This document shows, piece by piece, positions 17,903-26,047 of a stretch of 64,000 nucleotides of DNA. Numbering within the stretch: position 1 is the stretch's first letter; each line of letters begins with the position of its first letter. Location of the stretch: the NCBI RefSeq assembly GCF_917563885.1, contig NZ_CAKJTG010000001.1:124001-188000 (forward strand), written 5' to 3'. The position numbers and the translations under genes were made by a program. Source of the stretch: Pseudoneobacillus rhizosphaerae (GTDB taxonomy: Bacteria; Bacillota; Bacilli; Bacillales; Cytobacillaceae). Under the pieces are notes generated by a model. That model did not search any database. It worked only from the letters and a program-made list of their open reading frames with translations, and was not told the DNA's origin.

Positions 17903-17917
17903 TGTAATCGCTTCCAT
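17903..17917 (-). promoter_or_regulatory. CcpA cre site upstream of the thioesterase / aromatic amino acid operon
   Basis: Read on the minus strand it is ATGGAAGCGATTACA, matching every fixed position of the Bacillus cre consensus WTGNAANCGNWNNCW. It ends 17 bases upstream of the thioesterase start at 17886, within the leader, where CcpA binding would block transcription when good sugars are present. Confidence 0.7.
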
Positions 17918-18066
17918 TAATGGTATGATACTCACCGTTAACACCGTGAATATATCGTTATACTATCATTGAAAGAACACTCTAGTCAATAATATTCTAA
18001 AAATTTAGTATTGTTAAAAAGTTAAAGTTTTATAACTTCATAATAAAGTTTTTAATTCTAGGAAAC

Positions 18067-19020
18067 TTAAAGTTTGAATAAGCCTATCCCTCTTTGAAGT
18101 TGTGTTCTTGCTTCCTCCATCATTCCTTCCATTAGCTCTTTAACTGTTGGTATCGTAGACACCATTCCAGCAATTTGGCCGGCGTTCATAAAGCCCTCCT
18201 GTTCATTTCCTTCTATAGCACCGCGTTTATGTAAATCTTCAGAAGTGAGTGCTAAATATTCTTCATCGGTCATCCCTTTTTTTTCGTATTCTAATAGTTT
18301 TCCTGTATAGGGTGCTTGAAGGACGCGACGAATTTTTCCGACCGACCGCCCAATGATAACGGTACTTGTATCATCAGCAAACAGTATTTTTTCTTTATAG
18401 TTTGTATGAAATGGGGCTTCTTTTGTGGCAATAAACCTTGTTCCCATTTGTACACCGCTAGCCCCTAAACAAATCGCTGCAGCTAGTCCTCTTCCATCAG
18501 CAATCCCCCCCGCTCCCACTACAGGGATATCGACAGCATTTACAATTTGCGGAATAAGTGTCATCGTTGTTGTCTCGAATGGAGAATTGATTCCTGCTGC
18601 TTCATACCCTTCTGCAACTAAAATATCTACACCAGCAGCCTCGGCTTTAAGCGCATGCTTAACTGAGGCAACAACGGCAATCACCTTGACTCCATTTTTA
18701 TGTAAGTTCTCTATATATGGTGATGGATTTCCAGCTGATAATGATACAACTTGAATTTTATGTTTTAGTAACAGCATTAGCATTTCTTTTAAATATGGCG
18801 TTACACTTATCGGGATGTTTAAAGCGAACTGTTTGGATGTTAAGGCCTTTGTTTCCAAGATGATTTTTTCGACTTCATCCGGTGTCATGGTCCCGACACC
18901 AATAGTTCCAAGTCCACCAGCCTCTGAAACCGCTGCTGTTAAAGGCGCATTGCTGATATTTCCCATTCCACCTTGTAAAATAGGATATTGAATGTTTAAA
19001 AATTGAGTTAATCGATTCAC
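18067..19020 (-). CDS. Nitronate monooxygenase / FabK-like flavoprotein
   Basis: A 317-residue TIM-barrel FMN protein of the nitronate monooxygenase (2-nitropropane dioxygenase) family, also similar to the enoyl-ACP reductase FabK. N-terminal YPILQGGMGNISNAPLTAAVSEAGGLGTIG (residues 11-40) and GAGGIADGRGLAAAICLGASGVQMGTRF (about 169-196) are the FMN-binding stretches. It starts at ATG 19020 after GGGAGG. It is on the same strand as the thioesterase gene but 180 bases away, which hold that gene's promoter and cre site. The link to aromatic catabolism is by position only. FabK-type enoyl reductase activity is the alternative. Confidence 0.85.
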   Translation of the reverse strand: MNRLTQFLNIQYPILQGGMGNISNAPLTAAVSEAGGLGTIGVGTMTPDEVEKIILETKALTSKQFALNIPISVTPYLKEMLMLLLKHKIQVVSLSAGNPSPYIENLHKNGVKVIAVVASVKHALKAEAAGVDILVAEGYEAAGINSPFETTTMTLIPQIVNAVDIPVVGAGGIADGRGLAAAICLGASGVQMGTRFIATKEAPFHTNYKEKILFADDTSTVIIGRSVGKIRRVLQAPYTGKLLEYEKKGMTDEEYLALTSEDLHKRGAIEGNEQEGFMNAGQIAGMVSTIPTVKELMEGMMEEARTQLQRGIGLFKL

Positions 19021-19076
19021 AAAAATTCCTCCCTCGTAAGATAAATGTTATACTAGTTTTAATTATCAGACAATAC

Positions 19077-19230
19077 CAAAAGCTGAAGTGCCTTTTTAGC
19101 GACGTATGGACTGGAGCTACACTCCCTTTCGATAAAGGAAACACGAATCGCGTTTTTGGCGATTCGATGTTGACTTATCGTAGGGAGGGATGTGAAGTCC
19201 ACTAGGCGATGGGTGATGAAGCTGGACGAC
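19077..19230. repeat. Structured intergenic element with long imperfect hairpin
   Basis: A nested imperfect hairpin spans 19108-19200: GGACT (19108-19112)/AGTCC (19196-19200), CTCCCT (19122-19127)/AGGGAG (19182-19187), CGATAA (19130-19135)/TTATCG (19175-19180) and CGAATCGC (19144-19151)/GCGATTCG (19159-19166). Flanks AAAAGCTGAAGTGCC on the left and GGCGATGGGTGATGAAGCTGGAC on the right recall a repeat I know from many Bacillaceae intergenic regions. Only one copy is in this window, so the repeat status is from memory. The carbonic anhydrase gene starts 20 bases after it. Confidence 0.5.
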
Positions 19231-19250
19231 GCAGAATGGAGTGCAGGTAA

Positions 19251-19772
19251 ATGAAGTATTCTTATAACAATAAAAAGCCTGATGTACATGAATCGGTGTT
19301 TCTGGCACCAGGCTCTTCAATCATTGGGGATGTCAAGATTGGCAAGGAGTCGACCGTTTGGTTTAATGCCGTTCTCCGTGGGGATGAAGGCCCCATCGTG
19401 ATTGGGGAACGAACTAGTATTCAAGATAATGTGACAGGTCATTTATATGAAGGCTTTCCTTTATATATTGGAAATGAAGTAACGGTTGGTCACAATGCGA
19501 TTTTACATGGATGTACGATTGGAAATAGATGTATCATCGGTATGGGGTCGACTATATTAGACGGTGCGGAAATTGGAACTGAATGTATTATTGGGGCAAA
19601 TACATTAATTCCTTCTGGGAAAAAAATTCCCCCACGCTCCCTTGTGGTTGGTTCCCCTGGTAAGGTCGTACGTGAACTTACTGATCGAGATTTAGAGTTA
19701 ATACAACTTTCTATAGATTCATATGTTCAAAAAGGAAAAGAATACAAACAGAATCTAATGGAAGTGAAATAA
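19251..19772 (+). CDS. Gamma-class carbonic anhydrase family protein
   Basis: A 173-residue left-handed beta-helix (hexapeptide repeat) protein of the gamma carbonic anhydrase/YrdA family. Repeats such as VKIGKE, IVIGERTSIQDN, YIGNEVTVGHNA, CTIGNRCIIGMG, AEIGTECIIGAN run from about residue 25 to 125. The three zinc histidines are visible in GHLYEG and VGHNAILHG. A C-terminal helix follows (LTDRDLELIQLSIDSYVQKGKEY). It is a lone plus-strand gene ended by a strong terminator. Family members may hydrate CO2 or act on acyl-carnitine-like molecules, so the enzymatic role is not certain. Confidence 0.92.
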   Translation: MKYSYNNKKPDVHESVFLAPGSSIIGDVKIGKESTVWFNAVLRGDEGPIVIGERTSIQDNVTGHLYEGFPLYIGNEVTVGHNAILHGCTIGNRCIIGMGSTILDGAEIGTECIIGANTLIPSGKKIPPRSLVVGSPGKVVRELTDRDLELIQLSIDSYVQKGKEYKQNLMEVK

Positions 19773-19773
19773 G

Positions 19774-19818
19774 AATACCGTATCCCTATAGCTATAAGGG
19801 ATACGGTATTTTTTTTGG
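19774..19818. terminator. Bidirectional intrinsic terminator
   Basis: A perfect 14-bp stem AATACCGTATCCCT (19774-19787)/AGGGATACGGTATT (19797-19810) is followed by a T-run to 19816. It ends the carbonic anhydrase gene and, with the flanking A residues, could also stop paaX transcripts from the right. Confidence 0.88.
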
Positions 19819-20694
19819 CTACTCAATCATATAGGGATGGCCTAATACATCGTAGTCTTCATCCTTTGAACCGAGCTCATTGCCTTCCTGAAAAACATTC
19901 TCAAAAAATCGTAAAGCTGGTTCAGCTAATTCTTTATAATACTCACTAAAAAGGGAAGCAGCATGACCACCTAGCCATTTTTCAGGTAAAAGCTCTTCGG
20001 GTAAACCTGGATCAACGAATAGAAATTTGCGGTATTCATGAACAAGCTTTGTTCGTTCCACAAAGCATTCAGCATCTGTCATTTGTCCCTTTTGAATTTT
20101 GTTCCGATCAATCACATATTTTTGTGAATACTCACTAATAAATTCTTGGTATTTTTGATTAATTTCATCAATATTCCAGCTTTTTTCAACGATATTTTTA
20201 TTATCATGGGGTCCTTTATATTCCGCAATGAAAAAATCGACATAGGAGCTAATATCATATTTATCAATTAAATCCTGTACCTGTTTTTCAAGTTGATTAG
20301 CGGAAATCCAACAGCTGTTTGACATTGTACCAAAACCGCTCCACACGAGCTCTTTGCGAAGTTCATCTCGAATATTTCGGATTTCTTCTGGAATCGTGTA
20401 CATAAAGATTCGCCATTTTCCATCCCACTTAACAGGCTTAAGCTTGAAAATACGCTCTGCAGCCTCTTCGATCCTGCTTACACCACGGTCGGTTAATGTA
20501 TAGTAGCTTTTATTGCCAATCTTCTCTGCTTGGATCCAGCCTTGTTTGTTCATTCTTGAAATGGCCGCCCGAACAGATTGTTCATTATGTCCAAACTCAG
20601 CTAAAAACCGAATTAAACTACCAATCCAAATTTTATTACCATAATGAAAAATATAATCTCCAAATAATGTAAAAATCATTGACCTTGTATTCAC
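19819..20694 (-). CDS. paaX: PaaX family transcriptional repressor of phenylacetate degradation
   Basis: A 291-residue cytoplasmic DNA-binding protein. The N-terminal winged helix-turn-helix (TLFGDYIFHYGNKIWIGSLIRFLAEFGHNEQSVRAAISRMNKQGWI region, about 9-53) is typical of PaaX, followed by the PaaX central domain (KWRIFMYTIPEEIRNIRDELRKEL, about 91-114) and a C-terminal PaaX domain. In characterised bacteria PaaX represses paa genes and is released by phenylacetyl-CoA. It is the last gene on the minus strand of the paa cluster, 101 bases after a crotonase gene, so it may be autoregulated as part of the operon. Confidence 0.93.
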   Translation of the reverse strand: MNTRSMIFTLFGDYIFHYGNKIWIGSLIRFLAEFGHNEQSVRAAISRMNKQGWIQAEKIGNKSYYTLTDRGVSRIEEAAERIFKLKPVKWDGKWRIFMYTIPEEIRNIRDELRKELVWSGFGTMSNSCWISANQLEKQVQDLIDKYDISSYVDFFIAEYKGPHDNKNIVEKSWNIDEINQKYQEFISEYSQKYVIDRNKIQKGQMTDAECFVERTKLVHEYRKFLFVDPGLPEELLPEKWLGGHAASLFSEYYKELAEPALRFFENVFQEGNELGSKDEDYDVLGHPYMIE

Positions 20695-20795
20695 TTTATC
20701 ACTTCATCCTCTTTCGATTACACACTTATTAGGTTAAGCACATTTTACTAAAAAACGGAGAAGAATAAAATGTTTTTTGAAAATAATAAAAAATT

Positions 20796-21572
20796 CTATT
20801 TTCCAGTGAAAACGGGTTTTCTTTTTTCATTAAAGGCAGCTAAGGCTTCTAAACGGTCCTTGGATGGGATGGTCACTTCATATGCCTTTGCTTCAATTTC
20901 TAAACCTGTGACAATATCAACCTCTGCCCCTAATTGGATGGCAAGCTTTGCCTGACGTATAGCAATTGGCGCATTTTGAAGAATTTCGTTGGCGAGTTTT
21001 TCGCATGTTACCATTAGGCTGTTTTGTGAAACGACTTTTGTTAATATCCCACAATTATACGCTTCATAGGCTGATATTTTTCTAGCTGTAAATATGAGCT
21101 CCTTCGCTTTCATTTCACCAATCAATCTAGTAAGTCTTTGTGTCCCACCAGCACCTGGAATGATACCCCAGCTCACCTCTGTTAAGCCCATCGTTGCCTG
21201 TTCAACCGATATACGAAAATCACATGCTAATAACAATTCAAATCCACCACCAAAGGCGAACCCGTTGACGGCAGCTATGGTAGGCTGTGGCAGATTGGCG
21301 ATTTCTTGAAAAACATCGCGGATTTTACGGACATTTCGTCTGACCTCTGACTCTGTCAAACTACGTCGTTCCTTTAAGTCTGCACCTGCGCTAAAAGCCT
21401 TATTTCCAGCTCCGGTAAAAATAATTACTCTGGCTTCATGACTGGAATAAAGTTCTCCCACAACATCTCCAAGCTCGACGAGTGTATCATAATTAAAACA
21501 ATTTAATACCTCTGGTCGATTGATCGTCACATAAGCGATCCCATTTTTCTCTTCTAGGATAATGTTTTTCAC
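20796..21572 (-). CDS. Enoyl-CoA hydratase (PaaF-like)
   Basis: A 258-residue crotonase-fold enzyme. The oxyanion-hole loops are FSAGADLKE (about 60-68) and FAFGGGFELLLACDFRIS (about 104-121). Both general acid/base glutamates of true hydratases are seen, in TEVSWGIIPGAGGTQRL (about 132-148) and in KAKELIF (about 156-162). This supports hydration of 2,3-dehydroadipyl-CoA (the PaaF step) or a similar enoyl-CoA. It lies 14 bases after the thiolase gene. A second hydratase with the same two glutamates lies in the other half of the cluster, so which one is the PaaF equivalent cannot be settled. Confidence 0.88.
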   Translation of the reverse strand: MKNIILEEKNGIAYVTINRPEVLNCFNYDTLVELGDVVGELYSSHEARVIIFTGAGNKAFSAGADLKERRSLTESEVRRNVRKIRDVFQEIANLPQPTIAAVNGFAFGGGFELLLACDFRISVEQATMGLTEVSWGIIPGAGGTQRLTRLIGEMKAKELIFTARKISAYEAYNCGILTKVVSQNSLMVTCEKLANEILQNAPIAIRQAKLAIQLGAEVDIVTGLEIEAKAYEVTIPSKDRLEALAAFNEKRKPVFTGK

Positions 21573-21586
21573 GTCTATCCTCCCTT

Positions 21587-22783
21587 TTATCTTTCAATGA
21601 TAGTTGAGACCCCCTGGCCAACTCCAACACACATCGTAGCAAGTCCATACTTAGCGTCGCGTCTGTTCATTTCATAAATAAGAGTCGTTAGTATCCTAGC
21701 CCCGCTTGCGCCAAGTGGATGTCCGTATGCAATGGCACCGCCATTCACATTTACTCTTGATTGATCCAAGCCTAATTCCTGAATACAAGCAAGTGATTGT
21801 GAGGCAAACGCTTCATTTAATTCAACTAAATCTAAATCACTCACCTTGAGATTTGCTCGTCTTAAGGCTTTTTTTGTGGACTCAATTGGCCCGATTCCCA
21901 TACAGGAAGGCTCGACACCACTAACTGCTGAAATCACATACTTGGCTAATGGTTCAATATTTAATTGTTTAGCTTTTTCAGCACTCATTAAGAGAAGAGC
22001 TGCAGCTCCATCATTTACCCCTGAAGCATTACCAGCCGTTACAGTCCCATTTGGGAATATGGGCTTTAATTTCGCCAGCTTTTCGAGGGTTGAATCAGGA
22101 CGAGGGTGTTCATCTTGGTCGACTGTTATCGTATTTCCTTTGCGATCCTGGTAAATGACAGGAATTATTTCATCTGATAGATAGTGATTGTGCATCGCAT
22201 ATGCTGCCTTTTGCTGACTATGGTAAGCGAATTGGTCCTGTGCTTCGCGAGTAATGCCATACTTCTTGGCGACATTTTCAGCTGTTTCAGGCATACTGTC
22301 TACACCAAACATCTCTTTAAGGATTGGATTTGTAAAACGCCAGCCAATTGTTGTATCAAACATTTCCATATTCCCTCTTGGAAATTCATCGTTAGGTTTT
22401 GCCATGACAAACGGAGCTCTTGTCATGCTTTCTGTACCTCCAGCGATAAAAATATCACCCTCACCAGCCATAATGGCTCTAGCTGCGTAATTCACTGCAT
22501 CTAGTCCTGACCCACATAGTCGATTGATAGTAGTACCAGCAACCCCAATGGGAAGTCCTGCTAAAAGAGCTGACATACGCGCTACATTTCGGTTGTCTTC
22601 CCCTGCTTGATTGGCATTCCCCATAACAACTTCTTCGATTTCATGTGGATTCATCTCCGGATTTCGCTTGACCAGAGCTTTAATGACAATAGCACCTAAA
22701 TCATCTGGGCGAATTGTTTTTAAGGCTCCCTTGTAGCGCCCGAACGGAGTCCGAACCGCATCTACAATGACTACTTCCTTCAT
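21587..22783 (-). CDS. paaJ: Acetyl-CoA acyltransferase (PaaJ-type beta-ketoadipyl/3-oxo-dehydrosuberyl-CoA thiolase)
   Basis: A 398-residue thiolase that releases acetyl-CoA in the last steps of phenylacetate degradation. The start at 22783 (MKEVVIVDAVRTPFGRYKG) has GGGAGG 7 bases upstream. The catalytic residues lie in NRLCGSGLDAVN (nucleophilic Cys about 89), NEAFA (about 344), GGAIAYGHPLGASGARIL (His about 354) and CVGVGQGV (second Cys). The gene starts about 17 bases after the stop of the hydroxyacyl-CoA dehydrogenase gene. The family also includes general acetyl-CoA acetyltransferases; the PaaJ role rests on position. Confidence 0.9.
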   Translation of the reverse strand: MKEVVIVDAVRTPFGRYKGALKTIRPDDLGAIVIKALVKRNPEMNPHEIEEVVMGNANQAGEDNRNVARMSALLAGLPIGVAGTTINRLCGSGLDAVNYAARAIMAGEGDIFIAGGTESMTRAPFVMAKPNDEFPRGNMEMFDTTIGWRFTNPILKEMFGVDSMPETAENVAKKYGITREAQDQFAYHSQQKAAYAMHNHYLSDEIIPVIYQDRKGNTITVDQDEHPRPDSTLEKLAKLKPIFPNGTVTAGNASGVNDGAAALLLMSAEKAKQLNIEPLAKYVISAVSGVEPSCMGIGPIESTKKALRRANLKVSDLDLVELNEAFASQSLACIQELGLDQSRVNVNGGAIAYGHPLGASGARILTTLIYEMNRRDAKYGLATMCVGVGQGVSTIIER

Positions 22784-22800
22784 TGCCAGACCTCCCTTCA

Positions 22801-23652
22801 TTAATGATTACGATAATCATAAACTCCTCGTCCTGTTTTTCTTCCGAGACGCCCTGCTTTTACGTATTGTTCTAAAAGGGGTGCTGGACGATATTTCTCA
22901 CCTAATTTTTCATGTAAATATTTTAAGTTGTTTAATCGCGTGTCTAGCCCGACTAAATCTCCTAATTCAAATGGTCCCATCGGATAATTAAGTCCTAGTT
23001 TAATAGCCTTATCGATTTCTTCAGGTGTTCCTACCCCTTCCTGAAGCATATAGAAGGCTTCATTTCCCACAAGAGCACTAATTCGACTAGTCACAAAACC
23101 AGGGAATTCGTTGATCGTAACAGTTTCTTTGCCCATTTTTTCCGCGGCCAATTTCACTTTTTCAACAGTTTCATCACTTGTTTCTAGACCGCGAACCATC
23201 TCAATCAATCTCATTTTTTGTACGGGATTAAAGAAATGCATCGCCATAACCTTTTCAGGCCTTTTAGTGAAAGATCCAAGCTCAGTTGGACTCATTGTTG
23301 AAGTGTTAGATGTAAATACGCAACTGGCTGGCGCATGCTGATCAATTACCTCGAAGATTGTTTTTTTAATTTCCGTAACCTCTGGAACCGCCTCAATAAC
23401 AAGGTCAGCTTCCTTTACGGCAGGTATCAGATGGTTGGAGTAAGATAAAAAGGCACGTGCTTCGTGAGCTTCCTGTTGCGTTAATTTGTTTCTTTGAATG
23501 GCTTTATTAAAAATAAGGTCAATTTCCTTTTCAGCGCTTTTCAGCTGTGCTTCGTTAATATCTACAAGTGTCGTAGTGAAACCACCTACAGCACTTACAT
23601 AAGCAATTCCACGACCCATTACTCCTGAACCGATTACAACTATGTTTTGCAA
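22801..23652 (-). CDS. paaH: 3-hydroxyacyl-CoA dehydrogenase (PaaH-type)
   Basis: NAD-dependent oxidation of a 3-hydroxyacyl-CoA, expected to be 3-hydroxyadipyl-CoA here. A TTG start at 23652 (first residues MQNIVVIGSGVMG) is preferred: AGGGGG lies 8 bases upstream and the Rossmann motif IGSGVMGRGIA then starts at the usual position. Length is 283 residues, as for 3-hydroxybutyryl-CoA dehydrogenases. The catalytic His is in AMHFFNPVQKMRLIE, and NEFPGFVTSRI is the family's C-domain entry. It lies directly downstream of a terminator-like hairpin, so its expression may be lower than that of the upstream half of the cluster. Confidence 0.91.
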   Translation of the reverse strand: MQNIVVIGSGVMGRGIAYVSAVGGFTTTLVDINEAQLKSAEKEIDLIFNKAIQRNKLTQQEAHEARAFLSYSNHLIPAVKEADLVIEAVPEVTEIKKTIFEVIDQHAPASCVFTSNTSTMSPTELGSFTKRPEKVMAMHFFNPVQKMRLIEMVRGLETSDETVEKVKLAAEKMGKETVTINEFPGFVTSRISALVGNEAFYMLQEGVGTPEEIDKAIKLGLNYPMGPFELGDLVGLDTRLNNLKYLHEKLGEKYRPAPLLEQYVKAGRLGRKTGRGVYDYRNH

Positions 23653-23671
23653 ATGTATGACCCCCTTTTTT

Positions 23672-23718
23672 AAAAAGAAGAGGAGCACTCATCATTATCA
23701 GAGTGCTCATTCCTCTTA
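23672..23718 (-). terminator. Terminator-like hairpin inside the paa cluster
   Basis: GAGCACTC (23683-23690) and GAGTGCTC (23701-23708) form a perfect 8-bp stem, extended by AAGAGG/CCTCTT across an internal loop. On the minus strand the stem is followed by CTTTTT. It lies between the aldehyde dehydrogenase stop (23727) and paaH, and could act as a partial terminator. Confidence 0.6.
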
Positions 23719-23726
23719 TTGAAATT

Positions 23727-25244
23727 TTATAGCCCAAACGGATTCAATGGACGGCTTCCGAAATAGGAAATTACACTTTTCGTCTCACAATATAAATCAA
23801 GTGTTTCGATACATAGCTCACGTCCAAATCCTGATTGTTTATAGCCGCCGAATGGTGTACCAGGGAAGGCGGAGAACGGACAATTGACCATTACGATACC
23901 AGCTTGTATTTGCTTAGAAACTCGTGTAGCACGAGCGTAATCCTTCGTCCAAATTGCTGACCCTAATCCGTATTCACTATTGTTGGCACGCTTAATCGCT
24001 TCCTTCTCATCCTTAAATGGTAATACGACCACAACTGGACCGAAGATTTCTTCTTTCACGACCTTCATATCATCATGAACGTTCGTAATGATAGTGGGCT
24101 CATACCAGAAGCCATTTTCAAAACCTTCAACCTTAGCTTCTTTACCACCTGTAAGAATCGAAGCTCCTTCGGCTATTGCAGATTGAACATAGCCATCAAT
24201 CACTTCTAATTGTTCGCGGCTAATAATGGCCCCAACATGTGTTTCCTTAGCGAATGGGTTACCAAGCTGAAGCTTCTTTGTTTTTTCGGTGAATTTATCG
24301 ATAAATGCTTCGTATATGTCTTCTTGTACGTATAGACGAGAGCGGGCTTCACAAGATTGACCTGTGTTATAGAAAATACCAAATAAAGAGCCATCTACTG
24401 CTGCATCTAAATCAGCATCAGAAAAGACGATATTTGGTGATTTTCCACCAAGTTCTAAGGTGACTCTTTTTAATGTTTCGGACGCTCGCGCCATAATGTT
24501 TTTTCCAATTGGAGTTGAGCCTGTGAACGCAACTTTATCCACTTGGGGATGCTCTACTAAGTAATTGCCAATTTCCGAACCAGCTCCAGGGACGATGTTG
24601 ACTACACCTGCTGGAACACCCGCTTCGATACAAATCTCACCAAGGACGATTGCCGTTAATGGTGTTAACGTTGCGGGTTTTACAACGACAGAGCAACCAA
24701 CAGCGATGGCAGGAGCGATTTTCCACGCAGCCATCATTAACGGGTAATTCCAAGGGATAATTTGCGCACATACACCTACTGGTTCCTTCTCGGTAATGTT
24801 TTGGAACTGCCCAGGCATACTATTATTGGCGCCTCGATGGCTGACAATCGCACCGGCATAAAATTCAAAGTCCTCGATGGCTTGCATCACTTGGCCTTGA
24901 GCAGCACCTAGTGATTTTCCTGTATCAAGAATCTCTAATTCTACTAATTCATTAAAGCGGGAACGCATGATAGAAGCGATTTTGTTTAAGGTTCTTGATC
25001 TTTTATTGACAGGAGATAAACGCCATTTTCCATGATCAAACGCGTTTCTGGCTGCCTGAACAGCGCGTTCTGCATCCTCCTTTGTTGCTTTTGCAACAGT
25101 GGCGATAGGCTCTCCTGAAGCTGGAGCAAAGGTTATGTACGTTTCTCCAGTGGAGCTTTCTACGCGTTCTCCATTAATAATCATCCAGTATTGATCACGT
25201 TTCATTTCTAATGTCTCAAATTTTTGCTCTTTTACAGATGACAC
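23727..25244 (-). CDS. NAD(P)-dependent aldehyde dehydrogenase
   Basis: A 505-residue aldehyde dehydrogenase. The catalytic Glu is in VTLELGGKSPNIVF (about 265-278) and the catalytic Cys is in NTGQSCEARSRLYV (about 298-311); the N-terminal cofactor segment is IIPWNYPLMMAAWKIAPA. In the phenylacetate pathway of Gram-negatives the semialdehyde step is done by the bifunctional PaaZ. No PaaZ exists here, so this free-standing enzyme may oxidise 3-oxo-5,6-dehydrosuberyl-CoA semialdehyde. Phenylacetaldehyde dehydrogenase is the other option. It sits between paaG and paaH in the operon. The last residues SYFGSRPLNPFGL are typical of betaine-aldehyde-like members. Confidence 0.9.
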   Translation of the reverse strand: MSSVKEQKFETLEMKRDQYWMIINGERVESSTGETYITFAPASGEPIATVAKATKEDAERAVQAARNAFDHGKWRLSPVNKRSRTLNKIASIMRSRFNELVELEILDTGKSLGAAQGQVMQAIEDFEFYAGAIVSHRGANNSMPGQFQNITEKEPVGVCAQIIPWNYPLMMAAWKIAPAIAVGCSVVVKPATLTPLTAIVLGEICIEAGVPAGVVNIVPGAGSEIGNYLVEHPQVDKVAFTGSTPIGKNIMARASETLKRVTLELGGKSPNIVFSDADLDAAVDGSLFGIFYNTGQSCEARSRLYVQEDIYEAFIDKFTEKTKKLQLGNPFAKETHVGAIISREQLEVIDGYVQSAIAEGASILTGGKEAKVEGFENGFWYEPTIITNVHDDMKVVKEEIFGPVVVVLPFKDEKEAIKRANNSEYGLGSAIWTKDYARATRVSKQIQAGIVMVNCPFSAFPGTPFGGYKQSGFGRELCIETLDLYCETKSVISYFGSRPLNPFGL

Positions 25245-25263
25245 TCCACTTCACTCCTTAAGT

Positions 25264-26037
25264 TTAAACCCCTTTAAATTGAGGTTTTCTTTTTTCTAAA
25301 AATGCTTGAACGCCTTCTGCATGGTCAGCTGTTAATCCTGCTATCCGCTGCCCCTGTGCATCTAGCTCTAGAAATTCGTCATAGCTTACATCCCAGCTTG
25401 CATGAAGGTTTTTCTTTATTAATCCAATGGCTTTGGTTGGCATATTGGCCAATCTCTCGGCAAATTGACCTACCTCTTCTAAGAATGTATCAACAGTTGT
25501 CACCTTTGTTACGAGCCCAAGGTTACGTGCTTCATCTGCTAATATTTTTTCACCTAAGACTGCAAGCTCCAATGCTTTTGCATGTCCAATAAGCCTTGGT
25601 AAAAAGTAGAGATTTCCAGAATCAGGTACTAAGCCAACATGGATAAAGGCTTGTAAGAAACTGGCTTTCTCACTGGCTATTCGGAAATCACAAGCTAGTG
25701 CTAAACTAAAACCAGCACCTGCAGCAACACCATTAACAGCTGCAATGACAGGTTTCTCACATTTAGAGAGTGCCTTCATCATCGGATTATAGTGGTTTCG
25801 TAGGACATCTCCGTGATCCATTTGGTCATCAACGTCAGCCAAGTCCTGTCCCGAACAAAAAGCTCGACCTGCTCCTGTTATGACAATGGAACGTACGTCA
25901 GAATCTCGTGAGGCTTCCTTAAGTGCCTTTTCCAATTCTTTGTTTAATTGCTTAGTAAAAGCATTGAGTTTATCAGGACGATTTAAAGTCAGCCATGCGA
26001 CTCCATTTCGTGTTTCATATTTCACGGTCTCAAACAT
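25264..26037 (-). CDS. paaG: Ring-1,2-epoxyphenylacetyl-CoA isomerase (PaaG-type enoyl-CoA hydratase family)
   Basis: Expected to isomerise the phenylacetyl-CoA epoxide to the oxepin. The start at 26037 (MFETVKYETRNG) has AAGGGG upstream; earlier in-frame starts run into the previous gene. Length 257 residues. Crotonase loops FCSGQDLADVD (about 63-73) and AAGAGFSLALACDFRIAS are present. The region that holds a Glu in hydratases reads HVGLVPDSGNLYFLPRLIG (about 133-151) with Asp in the VPDSG turn, a PaaG hallmark, and the second Glu of hydratases is retained only as ALELAVLG. It follows the neighbouring hydratase gene by 10 bases. Confidence 0.9.
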   Translation of the reverse strand: MFETVKYETRNGVAWLTLNRPDKLNAFTKQLNKELEKALKEASRDSDVRSIVITGAGRAFCSGQDLADVDDQMDHGDVLRNHYNPMMKALSKCEKPVIAAVNGVAAGAGFSLALACDFRIASEKASFLQAFIHVGLVPDSGNLYFLPRLIGHAKALELAVLGEKILADEARNLGLVTKVTTVDTFLEEVGQFAERLANMPTKAIGLIKKNLHASWDVSYDEFLELDAQGQRIAGLTADHAEGVQAFLEKRKPQFKGV

Positions 26038-26047
26038 AAGGCACCCC

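Noticed and set aside
19059-19320. Overlapping minus-strand frames of 60-90 codons between the nitronate monooxygenase and carbonic anhydrase genes
   Set aside because: They run through the structured intergenic hairpin and the start of the carbonic anhydrase gene and have no convincing starts.
22184-22504. Plus-strand frames of 70-106 codons opposite the thiolase gene
   Set aside because: Antisense shadows of a conserved enzyme without ribosome binding sites.
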